A stretch of DNA of 64,000 nt, taken from contig NZ_CP120997.1 in the NCBI RefSeq assembly GCF_030719295.1, positions 806,001-870,000 on the forward strand. Direction: 5' to 3'. Within the stretch, counting starts at the first letter, position 1. Every line of letters starts with the position of its first letter. Under the pieces are notes generated by a model, which did no database searches, was not told the DNA's origin, and saw nothing but the letters and a program-made list of their open reading frames with translations. Positions 24,938-32,647 of this stretch are shown here, in pieces. Both the position numbers and the translations under genes were made by a program. This DNA is from Streptomyces sp. Mut1 (lineage in GTDB: Bacteria > Actinomycetota > Actinomycetes > Streptomycetales > Streptomycetaceae).

Positions 24938-26581
24938 ATGCCCAGCGAAACGGATCACCGCGCCGCCGCCCTCGCCCAGGTGGCCGCACTCACCGGCCCC
25001 GGCGGCCGGTTCGAGCTTGCCGACGACGAGGTGCTGGGCAGCCGGCTGCCGGTGTTCACGCACCGCCATCGGGCCCTGCACGAGGTGCTGCACGCCTCCG
25101 TCGCCCACGCCGGCCGTGACTTCATCGTCACGGCGGACCGCCGGATCACCTTCGCCGAGCACGCGCGGCAGGCCGCGTCGCTGGCCCGGGTACTGCGTGA
25201 GGAGTACGGCGTCGCGAAGGGCGACCGGGTGGCCATCGCCGCGGCCAACTCACCGGCGTGGATCACCACGTTCTGGGCCACCGTGTCCATCGGCGCGGTC
25301 GCGGTCGGGTTCAACGCCTGGTGGACCGAGCGCGAACTGGCGCACGGCCTGGACAACGCGGAGCCCGCACTCGTGGTGGCCGACGCGCGACGGGCGGCGA
25401 AGCTGACCGGCTGCGGGGTGCCGGTGCTCTCCATGGAGGACGACATCAGCCGCTTCGCGGCGGCCCACCCGGACGCCCCGCTGCCCTCCGCCGATGTGGC
25501 CGAGGACGATCCGGCCGTCATCCTCTACACCTCGGGCACCTCCGGCCGCCCCAAGGGGGCCGTGCACACCCACCGCAATCTGCTGGCCGTGGTCGAATAC
25601 CACCGCCTGAACGAGGCGCTGGCCCAGGCCCTGGGCGATCCGACGGCGCCGCAGGACCGCGTCTACCTGCTGACGCTGCCGCTGTTCCACATCGCGAGCC
25701 TGCACAACCTGGCCGTGCCGCGCCTCGCCACGGGAAGCCGGATCGCGCTGTACCAGGGGGCGTTCGATGTGGACGCCGTGCTGAGCATGGTCGAGCGGGA
25801 GCGCGTCACCAACTGGGGCGCGGTGCCCACCATGGCCCACCGGATGCTGGAACACGGCGGGGCGCACCGCTACGACACCTCCTCGCTGACCGCGTTCGCG
25901 CTGGCCTCCGCGCCGTCGTCGACCGCGTTCAAGGAGCGGCTGCGCGAGAGCCTGCCGTTCGCGAAGGACTCGCTGGTGGACAGCTACGGGCTGACCGAGA
26001 CGTGCACCGCGGTCGCCGCCGCGAGCCCGCAGGAGCTGGCCGCCGCGCCCGGCACCCTCGGCCGGCCCGTCACGGGGGTCACGCTGGAGATCCGCGACCC
26101 GCTGGGCCAGGTGCTCGGGGAGGGCGAGGAGGGCGAGGTCTGGGTGCGCAGCCAGTACAACATGCTGGGCTACTGGCGGGACCCCGCGGCGACCGCGGCG
26201 GCGATCGGGCCCGACCGCTGGCTGCGCACCGGCGACCTGGGGCAGCTGCGCGAGGGCCGGCTCCATCTCGGCAGCCGCCGGTCGGACCTGATCATCCGGG
26301 GCGGCGAGAACATCTATCCGGCCGAGATCGAGACGGTGCTCGCGGAGCACCCGGACGTGCGCGAGTGCCTGGTGCTGGGGACGTCGCATCCCGACCTCGG
26401 CCAGGAGGTCGCGGCGGTCGTGGTCCTGGGCGCCGGCTCGGCGGTCACCGAGGAGGCGCTGCGGGAGTACGTGGCGCGCGAGCTGTCCTACTTCAAAGTG
26501 CCCACGCGGTGGCGGCTGACCGCCGACGAGCTCCCGCGCAACGCGACGGGCAAGGTGATCCGGCACAAGGTGCGGGTCTGA
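24938..26581 (+). CDS. Acyl-CoA synthetase / AMP-dependent ligase (ANL superfamily)
   Basis: A 547-residue adenylating enzyme that would convert a carboxylic acid, ATP and CoA to the acyl-CoA. The P-loop-like A3 motif ([13 protein letters not shown]), the DSYGLTETC segment, the TGDLG hinge region and the C-terminal catalytic Lys of [12 protein letters not shown] are intact. The N-terminus is about 40 residues longer than in FadD3-type enzymes. It diverges from the ABC/flavoenzyme/amidase operon and shares its palindrome, so it may activate the acid released by the amidase. Exact substrate unknown. It is more distant from mycobacterial FadD3/FadD17 than the two other ligases here. Confidence 0.85.
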   Translation: MPSETDHRAAALAQVAALTGPGGRFELADDEVLGSRLPVFTHRHRALHEVLHASVAHAGRDFIVTADRRITFAEHARQAASLARVLREEYGVAKGDRVAIAAANSPAWITTFWATVSIGAVAVGFNAWWTERELAHGLDNAEPALVVADARRAAKLTGCGVPVLSMEDDISRFAAAHPDAPLPSADVAEDDPAVILYTSGTSGRPKGAVHTHRNLLAVVEYHRLNEALAQALGDPTAPQDRVYLLTLPLFHIASLHNLAVPRLATGSRIALYQGAFDVDAVLSMVERERVTNWGAVPTMAHRMLEHGGAHRYDTSSLTAFALASAPSSTAFKERLRESLPFAKDSLVDSYGLTETCTAVAAASPQELAAAPGTLGRPVTGVTLEIRDPLGQVLGEGEEGEVWVRSQYNMLGYWRDPAATAAAIGPDRWLRTGDLGQLREGRLHLGSRRSDLIIRGGENIYPAEIETVLAEHPDVRECLVLGTSHPDLGQEVAAVVVLGAGSAVTEEALREYVARELSYFKVPTRWRLTADELPRNATGKVIRHKVRV

Positions 26582-26629
26582 TCCCGGAGAAGGCGTGGGC
26601 CCCGGCAGCCAGAGGTGGACTCGGCGGCC

Positions 26630-26718
26630 GGGGCCTCGTGTTCTGCGGTGCGCGGTGCTTGCGGGGCCTCGTGTTCTACGGTGCGCGGCGCTTGCGGGGC
26701 CTCGTGCTTCCGGGGCCG
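26630..26718. repeat. 33-bp tandem repeat, about 2.6 copies
   Basis: Units start at 26630, 26663 and 26696, each beginning GGGGCCTCGTG. The first two differ at only two positions and the third is partial. The array sits in the 186-bp gap between the convergent ligase and SDR genes. There are no inverted symmetry or transposon ends. It may reflect replication slippage and could be variable between strains. Confidence 0.75.
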
Positions 26719-26767
26719 GTCCACCGTGGCCGCTCTTCCGGAGCCCGGCGGGCCCCTGCGGGCGGGC

Positions 26768-27544
26768 TCAGAAGACGCCGGGGCCGCGCAGGGTCGCTTC
26801 GGCGCCCCCGTCGACGTACACCACCTGCCCGGTGATGTGGCTGTTGGCCTCGGAGGCGAGGAACAGCACGGCGCGGGCGACGTCCTCGGGCTCCAGGTAG
26901 CCGTTGAGAGGCATGGGGACCGCCGCGTCCATGACCTCGCGCATCCCGGGGTCGTCGAAGAGGCCCGAGCTCATCTGGGTGAGGACGATGCCGGGCGCCA
27001 CCACGTTCAGCGCGATTCCGGCGTCCGCCCAGCCCTCGGCGACCGCGGTGCGCCTCGCCCACTGGGCGAGCGCGGACTTGGACGAGGGGTACAGCTGTCG
27101 CGCACGGCCCTCGGCCACCGCGCGGTCGGCGTGCGCCAGGGCCGTGGTCTCGTCGCCCGCGAGGCAGGCGGCGACGACGTCCGGGTCGGCTGTCCGGGTG
27201 CCGGAGATGGAGCCGATGGCCACGACCCGGGGCCGCTCGGCCGCCGCGAGGGCCGGCCGCAGGGCCGTCAGGAACTCGGTGGTGCCGAAGTAGTTGACGG
27301 TCACCATGGAGCGCCCCGGTTCGGCGGTGCCGGCGCAGGTGACGACCGCGTCGACCACGGAGCCGGCCGCCCGGGACGCGGCCCCGGCGGCGGCGGCGCG
27401 CCCTTCGGGCGTGGACAGGTCGGCGTCCAGGTCGCCGCCCCGCAGGTCCACCCCGATCACCCGGTCGCCCCGGGCGCGGAGCAGTGCGGTGAGGGCGGCA
27501 CCGATCCCGGAACCCGATCCGGTGACGACGACATTGCGCGGCAT
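26768..27544 (-). CDS. SDR resembling 3alpha-hydroxysteroid dehydrogenase/carbonyl reductase (HsdA type)
   Basis: A 258-residue NAD(P)-dependent oxidoreductase. It deviates from FabG-type SDRs in the same way as the Comamonas testosteroni 3alpha-HSD: a short Rossmann start TGSGSGIGAA, DLRGGDLDADLSTPEGR after strand 2, CAG instead of NNAG, VTVNYFGTTEFL, the active-site Tyr-x3-Lys in YPSSK and a GGAEATLRGPGVF tail. The comparison is from memory. A 3alpha-HSD would interconvert 3alpha-hydroxy- and 3-oxosteroids, an entry step for bile-acid-type steroids. The promoter has TACGGT (-10) and the shared palindrome 31 bp further up. Confidence 0.7.
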   Translation of the reverse strand: MPRNVVVTGSGSGIGAALTALLRARGDRVIGVDLRGGDLDADLSTPEGRAAAAGAASRAAGSVVDAVVTCAGTAEPGRSMVTVNYFGTTEFLTALRPALAAAERPRVVAIGSISGTRTADPDVVAACLAGDETTALAHADRAVAEGRARQLYPSSKSALAQWARRTAVAEGWADAGIALNVVAPGIVLTQMSSGLFDDPGMREVMDAAVPMPLNGYLEPEDVARAVLFLASEANSHITGQVVYVDGGAEATLRGPGVF

Positions 27545-27612
27545 GGGTACTCCTCGGCTCGGTGAATGGCTCTCGCACCGTAGGAGCTGCGGGCCGGAGC
27601 GGTCGCGCGCCG

Positions 27613-27627
27613 TCCCGCTGACCGGAC
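27613..27627 (-). promoter_or_regulatory. Shared 15-bp palindrome, copy 3 (3alpha-HSD-like SDR promoter)
   Basis: The sequence TCCCGCTGACCGGAC lies in the divergent region between the SDR and LLM genes. Its near edge is 31 bp from the TACGGT -10 box of the SDR (first base 27582, minus strand). It may also serve the divergent LLM gene, whose own candidate -10 is TACCGT near 27713. Confidence 0.6.
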
Positions 27628-27740
27628 GGGCGCCCGGTGCCGGGTTTCCCGCCCACCGGGACCCGGCCTCCGCACGCGCGGCGGGGCGGCTTGGATGGCG
27701 TCTCGCTGCCCCTACCGTCCGGCCCGAGAGAGGTTTCCCC

Positions 27741-28610
27741 ATGCGGCTCGGCATCAACAGTCCCGTCGTCACGGCCGTCCCCGGCGTCCACTCCCCCTGG
27801 GAACGCACCGCCGGCATCGAGGAGCTGGGGGCGGTCGCCGAGGCCGCCGACCGGCTCGGCTTCGACCATCTGACCTGCTCGGAGCATGTCGCGGTGCCGG
27901 CGGACATCGCACAGCAGCGCGGCGGCACCTACTGGGACCCGCTGTCCACCTTCGGTCATCTGGCCGCCCGGACCAGCCGGATCAGGTTCGCCACCCAGGT
28001 CCTGGTCCTCGGCTACCACCATCCGCTGGAGATCGCGAAGCGCTACGGCACCCTGGACCGCGTCTCGGGCGGGCGGGTCGTCCTGGGTCTGGGGGTGGGC
28101 AGTCTGGAGGAGGAGTTCCGGCTGCTCGGGGCGGCCTTCGAGGGCCGGGGCGCCCTCGCGGACGACGCGCTCGCCGCACTGCGGGCCTCGCTGTCCCGGC
28201 GTGAACCCGCCTACCACGGTGAGCACTTCGACTACGAGGGGCTGGTGGTGGAGCCGCACGCGGTGCAGGACCGGGTGCCGCTGTGGATCGGGGGGCGTAC
28301 GCCGCGCTCGCTGCGCCGGGCACTCGCGTACGGCGACGGCTGGGTGCCGTTCGGGCTGCCGCTCGACCGGCTGGGCGAGATGGTGGGCGCCGCCTCACTG
28401 CCGGAGGGCTTCGAGGTGGTGCTGAGCGCGGGCCGCCCGCTGGACCCGTCCGGCGACGCGCACGGTACGGCCGAGGCGTTGCGGAAGGTGTCCGATGCCG
28501 GTGCCACGCTGGTCAGCGTGTCGTTGAGCGCCCGGTCGGCGGCCCATTACGCCGAACAGCTGGAGGCGCTCGCCGTCGTCGCGGACCTCCCGGCGGGGGC
28601 GCGGGCATGA
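27741..28610 (+). CDS. LLM-class oxidoreductase (luciferase-like, probably F420- or FMN-dependent)
   Basis: A 289-residue luciferase-like monooxygenase/dehydrogenase with the F420-family layout: FDHLTCSEHVAVP near residue 38, RIRFATQVLVLGYHHPLEIAKR, then RVVLGLGVGSLEEEFRLLG. These enzymes use F420 or reduced FMN for hydride transfer or oxygenation. Which cofactor is used cannot be read. It overlaps the NTF2-fold gene by 4 bp (ATGA) and diverges from the 3alpha-HSD-like gene. F420-dependent enzymes do occur in actinobacterial steroid metabolism, but the assignment here is contextual. Confidence 0.8.
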   Translation: MRLGINSPVVTAVPGVHSPWERTAGIEELGAVAEAADRLGFDHLTCSEHVAVPADIAQQRGGTYWDPLSTFGHLAARTSRIRFATQVLVLGYHHPLEIAKRYGTLDRVSGGRVVLGLGVGSLEEEFRLLGAAFEGRGALADDALAALRASLSRREPAYHGEHFDYEGLVVEPHAVQDRVPLWIGGRTPRSLRRALAYGDGWVPFGLPLDRLGEMVGAASLPEGFEVVLSAGRPLDPSGDAHGTAEALRKVSDAGATLVSVSLSARSAAHYAEQLEALAVVADLPAGARA

Positions 28611-29104
28611 GCGAGGACCGGATCGCCGCCCTGGAAGCGCGGCTGGGGCTGCTGGAGGACGAGCGCGCCGTGGCCCGCGCGATGGCCTCGTACGGACCGC
28701 TGGTGGACAGCGGCGAGGCGGACGCGGTGGCCGCGCTCTGGGCCCCGGACGGGGTGTACGACATCGACGAGCTCTACCTCGCGGGCCGGGAGCGGATCGG
28801 CGAGATGGTGCGCTCCCCCGCGCACCGGGGCTGGATACAGCAGGGCTGCGCGCATGTGGTGGGCCCGCCGCACATCACCGTGCAGGGCGACGAGGCGGTG
28901 GCGGTGTGCCATTCGCTGATGGTGGTGCACGAGGCGGGCCGGTACGTCGTGCGCCGGGCGACCGCCAACCACTGGCGGCTGTGCCGTACGCCGGGGGGTG
29001 CGGGCTGGCAGGTGGTCACCCGCACCAACCGCGTCCTGGACGGCCGGGCGGAGTCCCCCGTGCTGCTGGCCCGGGGCGTGCGCGGGGACCCGGCGGGCGG
29101 CTGA
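28607..29104 (+). CDS. SnoaL/NTF2-fold protein (nuclear transport factor 2 family)
   Basis: A 165-residue cone-fold protein with an N-terminal helix (EDRIAALEARLGLLEDERAVARAMASY), then a SnoaL-like core (VAALWAPDGVYDIDEL) and HVVGPPHITV. The fold serves ketosteroid isomerases, scytalone-type dehydratases and the bile-acid 7alpha-dehydratase BaiE, which has nearly the same length and N-terminal helix. Tyr30 and the His of HVVGPPH are candidate catalytic residues, but the motif is not diagnostic. It is translationally coupled to the LLM gene and ends at a strong bidirectional terminator. Confidence 0.7.
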   Translation: MSEDRIAALEARLGLLEDERAVARAMASYGPLVDSGEADAVAALWAPDGVYDIDELYLAGRERIGEMVRSPAHRGWIQQGCAHVVGPPHITVQGDEAVAVCHSLMVVHEAGRYVVRRATANHWRLCRTPGGAGWQVVTRTNRVLDGRAESPVLLARGVRGDPAGG

Positions 29105-29115
29105 CTCCCCCGGCG

Positions 29116-29154
29116 GGCGGGGCCCGGGTGACAGACGGTCACCCGGGCCCCGCC
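29116..29154. terminator. Bidirectional terminator
   Basis: A perfect 17-bp GC-rich stem with a 5-nt loop lies between the convergent NTF2-fold and SDR genes. It is the strongest hairpin seen in the window. Confidence 0.85.
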
Positions 29155-29170
29155 GCGTGCGCGTACGCCG

Positions 29171-30091
29171 TCAGCGCGCCCCGTACACCGGCTGCGGAGC
29201 CTCGGCCCGGCCGAGGAGCTTCAGCGCCGCTTCTCCGGCCTCGGCCGGGCTCCACCGGGCGCCCTTGTCCGCGGTGGGGCCCGGCCGCCAGCCCTCCATC
29301 ACGGTGATCCGGCCGCCCTCGGTCTCGAAGACCCGGCCGCTGACCCCCTCGCAGGCCGGGGAGCCGAGCCAGACGACGAGCGGCGAGACGTTCTCCGGGG
29401 CCATCGCGTCGAACTCCCCCTCGGCGGGCGCCGCCATGGTCTGCGCGAAGGTGTCCTCCGTCATCCGGGTGCGGGCGGCGGGGGCGATGGCGTTGACCTG
29501 GACCCCGTACCTGCCCATCTCGGCGGCGGCCACCAGGGTCAGTCCGACGATCCCGGCCTTGGCCGCGGCGTAGTTGCCCTGGCCGACGCTGCCCAGCAGC
29601 CCCGCCCCGGAGCTGGTGTTGATCACGCGGGCGCAGGGGGTGCGGCCGGCCTTCGCCTCGGCGCGCCAGTGCGCCGCCGCGTGCCTGAGCGGCAGGAAGT
29701 GGCCCTTGAGGTGGACGCGCATGACCGCGTCCCAGTCGTCCTCGTCCAGGTTGACCAGCATCCGGTCGCGGAGGAATCCGGCGTTGTTGACGAGCGTGTC
29801 GAGCCGGCCGAAGGTGTCGAGCGCGGTGGCGACGAGGGAGGCCGCGCCCGCGTCGGTGGCGATGTCGCCGTTGTGCGCGACGGCCTCGCCGCCGGCCGCG
29901 CGGATGCGCTCCACGACCTCCTGGGCGGGCCCGGTGGCCGTACCCGAGCCGTCGATGCCCACGCCCAGGTCGTTGACGACGACCTTCGCGCCCTCGGCGG
30001 CGAGGGCCAGGGCGTGGGCGCGGCCGAGGCCCCGGCCCGCGCCGGTCACGGCGGCGACGCGTCCGGTGCACAGAGCGGTCGATGAGGTCAT
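29171..30091 (-). CDS. SDR of the Hsd4A/hydroxyacyl-CoA dehydrogenase type (Rv3548c-like)
   Basis: A 306-residue SDR with the longer layout of peroxisomal-multifunctional-enzyme-type dehydrogenases: TGAGRGLGRAHALALAAEG, VVVNDLGV, NNAGFLRDRML, VHLKGHFLPLRHAAAHWR, YAAAKAGI and a distinctive C-terminus (ETEGGRITVMEGW). It is divergent from echA20-ipdABC, as Rv3548c/Rv3549c are divergent from echA20 in M. tuberculosis (from memory). The expected reaction is oxidation of a 3-hydroxyacyl-CoA in steroid side-chain or ring-fragment beta-oxidation. No ring-specific assignment can be made from the sequence. Confidence 0.8.
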   Translation of the reverse strand: MTSSTALCTGRVAAVTGAGRGLGRAHALALAAEGAKVVVNDLGVGIDGSGTATGPAQEVVERIRAAGGEAVAHNGDIATDAGAASLVATALDTFGRLDTLVNNAGFLRDRMLVNLDEDDWDAVMRVHLKGHFLPLRHAAAHWRAEAKAGRTPCARVINTSSGAGLLGSVGQGNYAAAKAGIVGLTLVAAAEMGRYGVQVNAIAPAARTRMTEDTFAQTMAAPAEGEFDAMAPENVSPLVVWLGSPACEGVSGRVFETEGGRITVMEGWRPGPTADKGARWSPAEAGEAALKLLGRAEAPQPVYGAR

Positions 30092-30157
30092 GAGGGTGTC
30101 CCTTCCATCGGCGGGTCAGCGGGGAGCGGGGGCCGTCACCACCGGGCGGTGCCGGTC

Positions 30158-30170
30158 ACCACTGAGTGGT
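30158..30170 (-). promoter_or_regulatory. Perfect short palindrome in the SDR/echA20 divergent promoter
   Basis: The sequence ACCACTGAGTGGT is a perfect 6-bp inverted repeat with a 1-bp centre. It lies 67 bp upstream of the SDR start and on the opposite side of the gap from the KstR2-like site. It may be a second operator of this 158-bp divergent region. No matching regulator is identified. Confidence 0.4.
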
Positions 30171-30210
30171 ATGACGCTCTCCCGCCGCGCCCGCATCACT
30201 GCTACGTTGA

Positions 30211-30228
30211 ACCAAACAAACGTTAGGT
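30211..30228 (+). promoter_or_regulatory. KstR2-like operator, copy 1 (echA20-ipdABC promoter)
   Basis: The sequence ACCAAACAAACGTTAGGT is an imperfect palindrome (ACCwAAC-N4-GTTwGGT) 21 bp upstream of the echA20 start. It shares ACCAAAC-N4-GTTAGG with the site at 39986-40003, the only other divergent promoter of the HIP genes. A candidate -10, TACGTT, lies immediately upstream at 30203-30208, so a bound repressor would block initiation. Confidence 0.65.
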
Positions 30229-30249
30229 GGAAAGGTAGCTGATCTGCTC

Positions 30250-31005
30250 ATGGGTGTCTCCACCTCCGTCCCGGAAGAGGGCATCGCCCTCGTCACCGTG
30301 GACTTCCCCCCGGTCAACGCCCTGCCCGTGCGGGGCTGGTACGACCTCGCGGCGGCGGTCCGGGCCGCCGGCTCCGACCCGGACATCCGGTGTGTGGTCC
30401 TCACCGCCGAAGGCCGCGGCTTCAACGCGGGCGTGGACATCAAGGAGATGCAGCGCGCCACCGGCCCCGAGGCACTGATCGGCGCCAACCGCGGCTGCTA
30501 CGAGGCGTTCGCGGCGGTGTACGACTGCGAGGTCCCGGTGGTCGCCGCCGTGCACGGCTTCTGCCTGGGCGGCGGCATCGGCCTGGCGGGCAACGCCGAC
30601 GCGATCGTGGCCAGTGAGGACGCGACCTTCGGCCTGCCCGAGCTGGACCGGGGCGCGCTCGGCGCGGCCACGCATCTGGCCCGGCTGGTCCCGCAGCACC
30701 TGATGCGGGCGCTGTACTACACCTCCCGCACGGTCACGGCGCACGAGCTGCACCGGCACGGCTCGGTGTGGAGCGTCGTCCCGGGCGACCGGCTGGCGGC
30801 GGCCGCCCTCGACCTGGCCCGGGAGATCGCCGCCAAGGACGGCTACCTGATCCGGCTGGCCAAGGCCGCCATCAACGGCATCGACCCCGTCGACGTACGC
30901 CGCAGCTACCGCTTCGAGCAGGGCTTCACCTTCGAGGCCGGTCTCAGCGGCGTGGCCGACCGGGTGCGCGACACCTTCGGCACGGACAAGGAGCAGCAGG
31001 CGTGA
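30250..31005 (+). CDS. echA20: EchA20-like enoyl-CoA hydratase/hydrolase of steroid D-ring opening
   Basis: A 251-residue crotonase-fold enzyme. In M. tuberculosis EchA20 hydrolytically opens the steroid D-ring remnant of HIP-derived CoA thioesters. Seen here: an oxyanion-hole segment FNAGVDIKEMQ (about residues 59-69), HGFCLGGGIGLAGNAD and DATFGLPELDRGALGAATHL, which carries the Glu/Asp positions used by hydrolase-type crotonases. The gene is first in the four-gene coupled unit echA20-ipdA-ipdB-ipdC and has a KstR2-like operator 21 bp upstream. Gene order rather than sequence alone makes the assignment strong. Confidence 0.88.
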   Translation: MGVSTSVPEEGIALVTVDFPPVNALPVRGWYDLAAAVRAAGSDPDIRCVVLTAEGRGFNAGVDIKEMQRATGPEALIGANRGCYEAFAAVYDCEVPVVAAVHGFCLGGGIGLAGNADAIVASEDATFGLPELDRGALGAATHLARLVPQHLMRALYYTSRTVTAHELHRHGSVWSVVPGDRLAAAALDLAREIAAKDGYLIRLAKAAINGIDPVDVRRSYRFEQGFTFEAGLSGVADRVRDTFGTDKEQQA

Positions 31006-31871
31006 CACAGGACAAGACGATGACGGCCGACGACGTCGTCGGCCGGCTGGAGAGCGGCATGACGGTCGGGATCGGCGGCTGGGGCTCGCGCCGCAAGCCG
31101 ATGGCCCTGGTCCGGGCGCTGCTACGGTCGGACATCACCGATCTGACCGTGGTGTCGTACGGCGGGCCGGACGTCGGCCTGCTCGCGGCGGCCGGGCGGA
31201 TCCGCAAGCTGGTCACGGCGTTCGGCACGCTCGACTCGGTCCCGCTGGAGCCGCACTTCACGGCGGCCCGGCAGCGCGGCGCGTTCGAGATGGTCGAGCT
31301 GGACGAGGCCATGATGATGTGGGGCCTGACGGCGGGCGCGCAGCGGCTGCCGTTCATGCCGGTGCGCGCCGGTCTCGGCTCGGACCTGATGGAGGTCAAC
31401 CCGGCCCTGCGCACGGTCACCTCACCGTACGAGGACGGGGAGAAGCTGGTCGCGGCACCGGCGCTGCGGCTGGACGCGGCCCTGGTCCACCTCAACCGCT
31501 GCGACGCGCAGGGCAACGGCCAGTACCTGGGCCCCGACCCGTACTTCGACGACCTGTTCTGCGAGGCCGCGGACCAGAGTTACGTCTCCTGCGAGCGGAT
31601 CGTGGAGACGGCGGATCTGCTGAAGGAGCACGGTCCGCAGACGCTGCTGGTGAAGCGGCTGTTCGTGGACGGGGTGGTCGAGACGCCGAACGGCGCGCAC
31701 TTCACCTCTTGCGTGCCCGACCACGACCGCGACGAGTCCTTCCAGCGCGCCTACGTGCGGGCCGCCCGGGACCCCGAGGCGTGGCCCGCCTTCGTCGCCC
31801 GGTTCCTGTCCGGGGACGAGGCCGCCTACCAGGCCGCCGTCACCGCGTTCCACCAGGAGGAGGAAGCATGA
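31002..31871 (+). CDS. ipdA: IpdA, alpha subunit of COCHEA-CoA hydrolase (CoA-transferase fold)
   Basis: A 289-residue class I CoA-transferase-fold protein (MTVGIGGWGSRRKPMALVRAL near the start). In the mycobacterial pathway IpdAB is not a transferase but a retro-Claisen hydrolase that opens the last steroid ring (ring C) of COCHEA-CoA. Glu102 in LDEAMM is placed where the catalytic Glu of mycobacterial IpdA would be (numbering from memory). The GTG start overlaps the echA20 stop (GTGA), and its stop overlaps the ipdB start. Both subunits are full length compared with mycobacterial IpdA/IpdB (about 290 and 250 residues). Confidence 0.9.
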   Translation: MTQDKTMTADDVVGRLESGMTVGIGGWGSRRKPMALVRALLRSDITDLTVVSYGGPDVGLLAAAGRIRKLVTAFGTLDSVPLEPHFTAARQRGAFEMVELDEAMMMWGLTAGAQRLPFMPVRAGLGSDLMEVNPALRTVTSPYEDGEKLVAAPALRLDAALVHLNRCDAQGNGQYLGPDPYFDDLFCEAADQSYVSCERIVETADLLKEHGPQTLLVKRLFVDGVVETPNGAHFTSCVPDHDRDESFQRAYVRAARDPEAWPAFVARFLSGDEAAYQAAVTAFHQEEEA

Positions 31872-32647
31872 GCCGCACCGAGACCGGCGCCGCCGCCCCG
31901 GCCAGCCGCGCCGAGTACTGCGTGGTGGCGTGCGCCGAGGCCTGGCGGGACGCCGGGGAGATCCTCGCCAGCCCGATGGGCACCGTCCCGGCGGTCGGCG
32001 CCCGCCTGGCGAAGCTGACCTTCTCCCCCGACCTGCTGCTGACCGACGGGGAGGCCCTGCTGATGGGCGACACCCCGGCGATCGGGGCGCGGCCGGGGAG
32101 CGTCGAGGGCTGGCTGCCGTTCCGCCAGCACCTGACGCTCACCGCAACCGGCCGCCGTCACGTGATGATGGGCGCCAGCCAGCTCGACCGGCACGGCAAC
32201 CAGAACATCTCCTGCATCGGCGACTGGGCCCGGCCCACCCGGCAGTTGCTGGGGGTGCGCGGGGCGCCCGTCAACACCTTGAACAACCCGACGAGTTACT
32301 GGGTGCCCAAGCACTCGGCGCGGGTGTTCGTGGAGCATGTCGACATGGTGAGCGGGGTCGGCTACGACCGGGCGGCGGCGGCCGGTCCGTCCGCGACCCG
32401 CTACCACCGCATCCCGGGCGTCATCACCGATCTGGGCGTCTTCGACTTCGAGACCCCCGACCGCACCATGCGCATCCGCTCCCTGCACCCGGGCATCGGC
32501 GTCGACCAGGTCACCGCGGCCACCGGCTTCGCCCTGTCCGTCCCCGACGACGTGCCGCTCACCCGCGAGCCCACCGAGGCCGAACTGCGGCTGATCCGCG
32601 AGGTGATCGACCCGAAGGGGCTGCGCGAGCGGGAGGTCCCGGCATGA
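31868..32647 (+). CDS. ipdB: IpdB, beta subunit of COCHEA-CoA hydrolase
   Basis: A 259-residue beta-subunit with the CoA-transferase fold. It begins with AEYCVVACAEAWRDAGEI and contains MMGASQLDRHGNQNIS and the LNNPTSYWVPKHS segment seen in IpdB-type proteins rather than in acetate/acetoacetate CoA-transferases. It is coupled to ipdA (ATGA) and to ipdC (ATGA). With IpdA it should form the heterotetramer that hydrolyses the final ring to an open-chain keto-CoA thioester. Confidence 0.9.
   Translation: MSRTETGAAAPASRAEYCVVACAEAWRDAGEILASPMGTVPAVGARLAKLTFSPDLLLTDGEALLMGDTPAIGARPGSVEGWLPFRQHLTLTATGRRHVMMGASQLDRHGNQNISCIGDWARPTRQLLGVRGAPVNTLNNPTSYWVPKHSARVFVEHVDMVSGVGYDRAAAAGPSATRYHRIPGVITDLGVFDFETPDRTMRIRSLHPGIGVDQVTAATGFALSVPDDVPLTREPTEAELRLIREVIDPKGLREREVPA

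Noticed and set aside
28607..29104. Firm assignment as bile-acid 7alpha-dehydratase (BaiE)
   Set aside because: Length and fold agree, but the NTF2/SnoaL fold is shared by many unrelated enzymes and the catalytic set cannot be verified by eye.
31002..32647. Acetate/acetoacetate CoA-transferase as the identity of the two-subunit enzyme
   Set aside because: Gene order with echA20 and ipdC, and the IpdB-specific LNNPTSYW segment, favour the ring hydrolase IpdAB.
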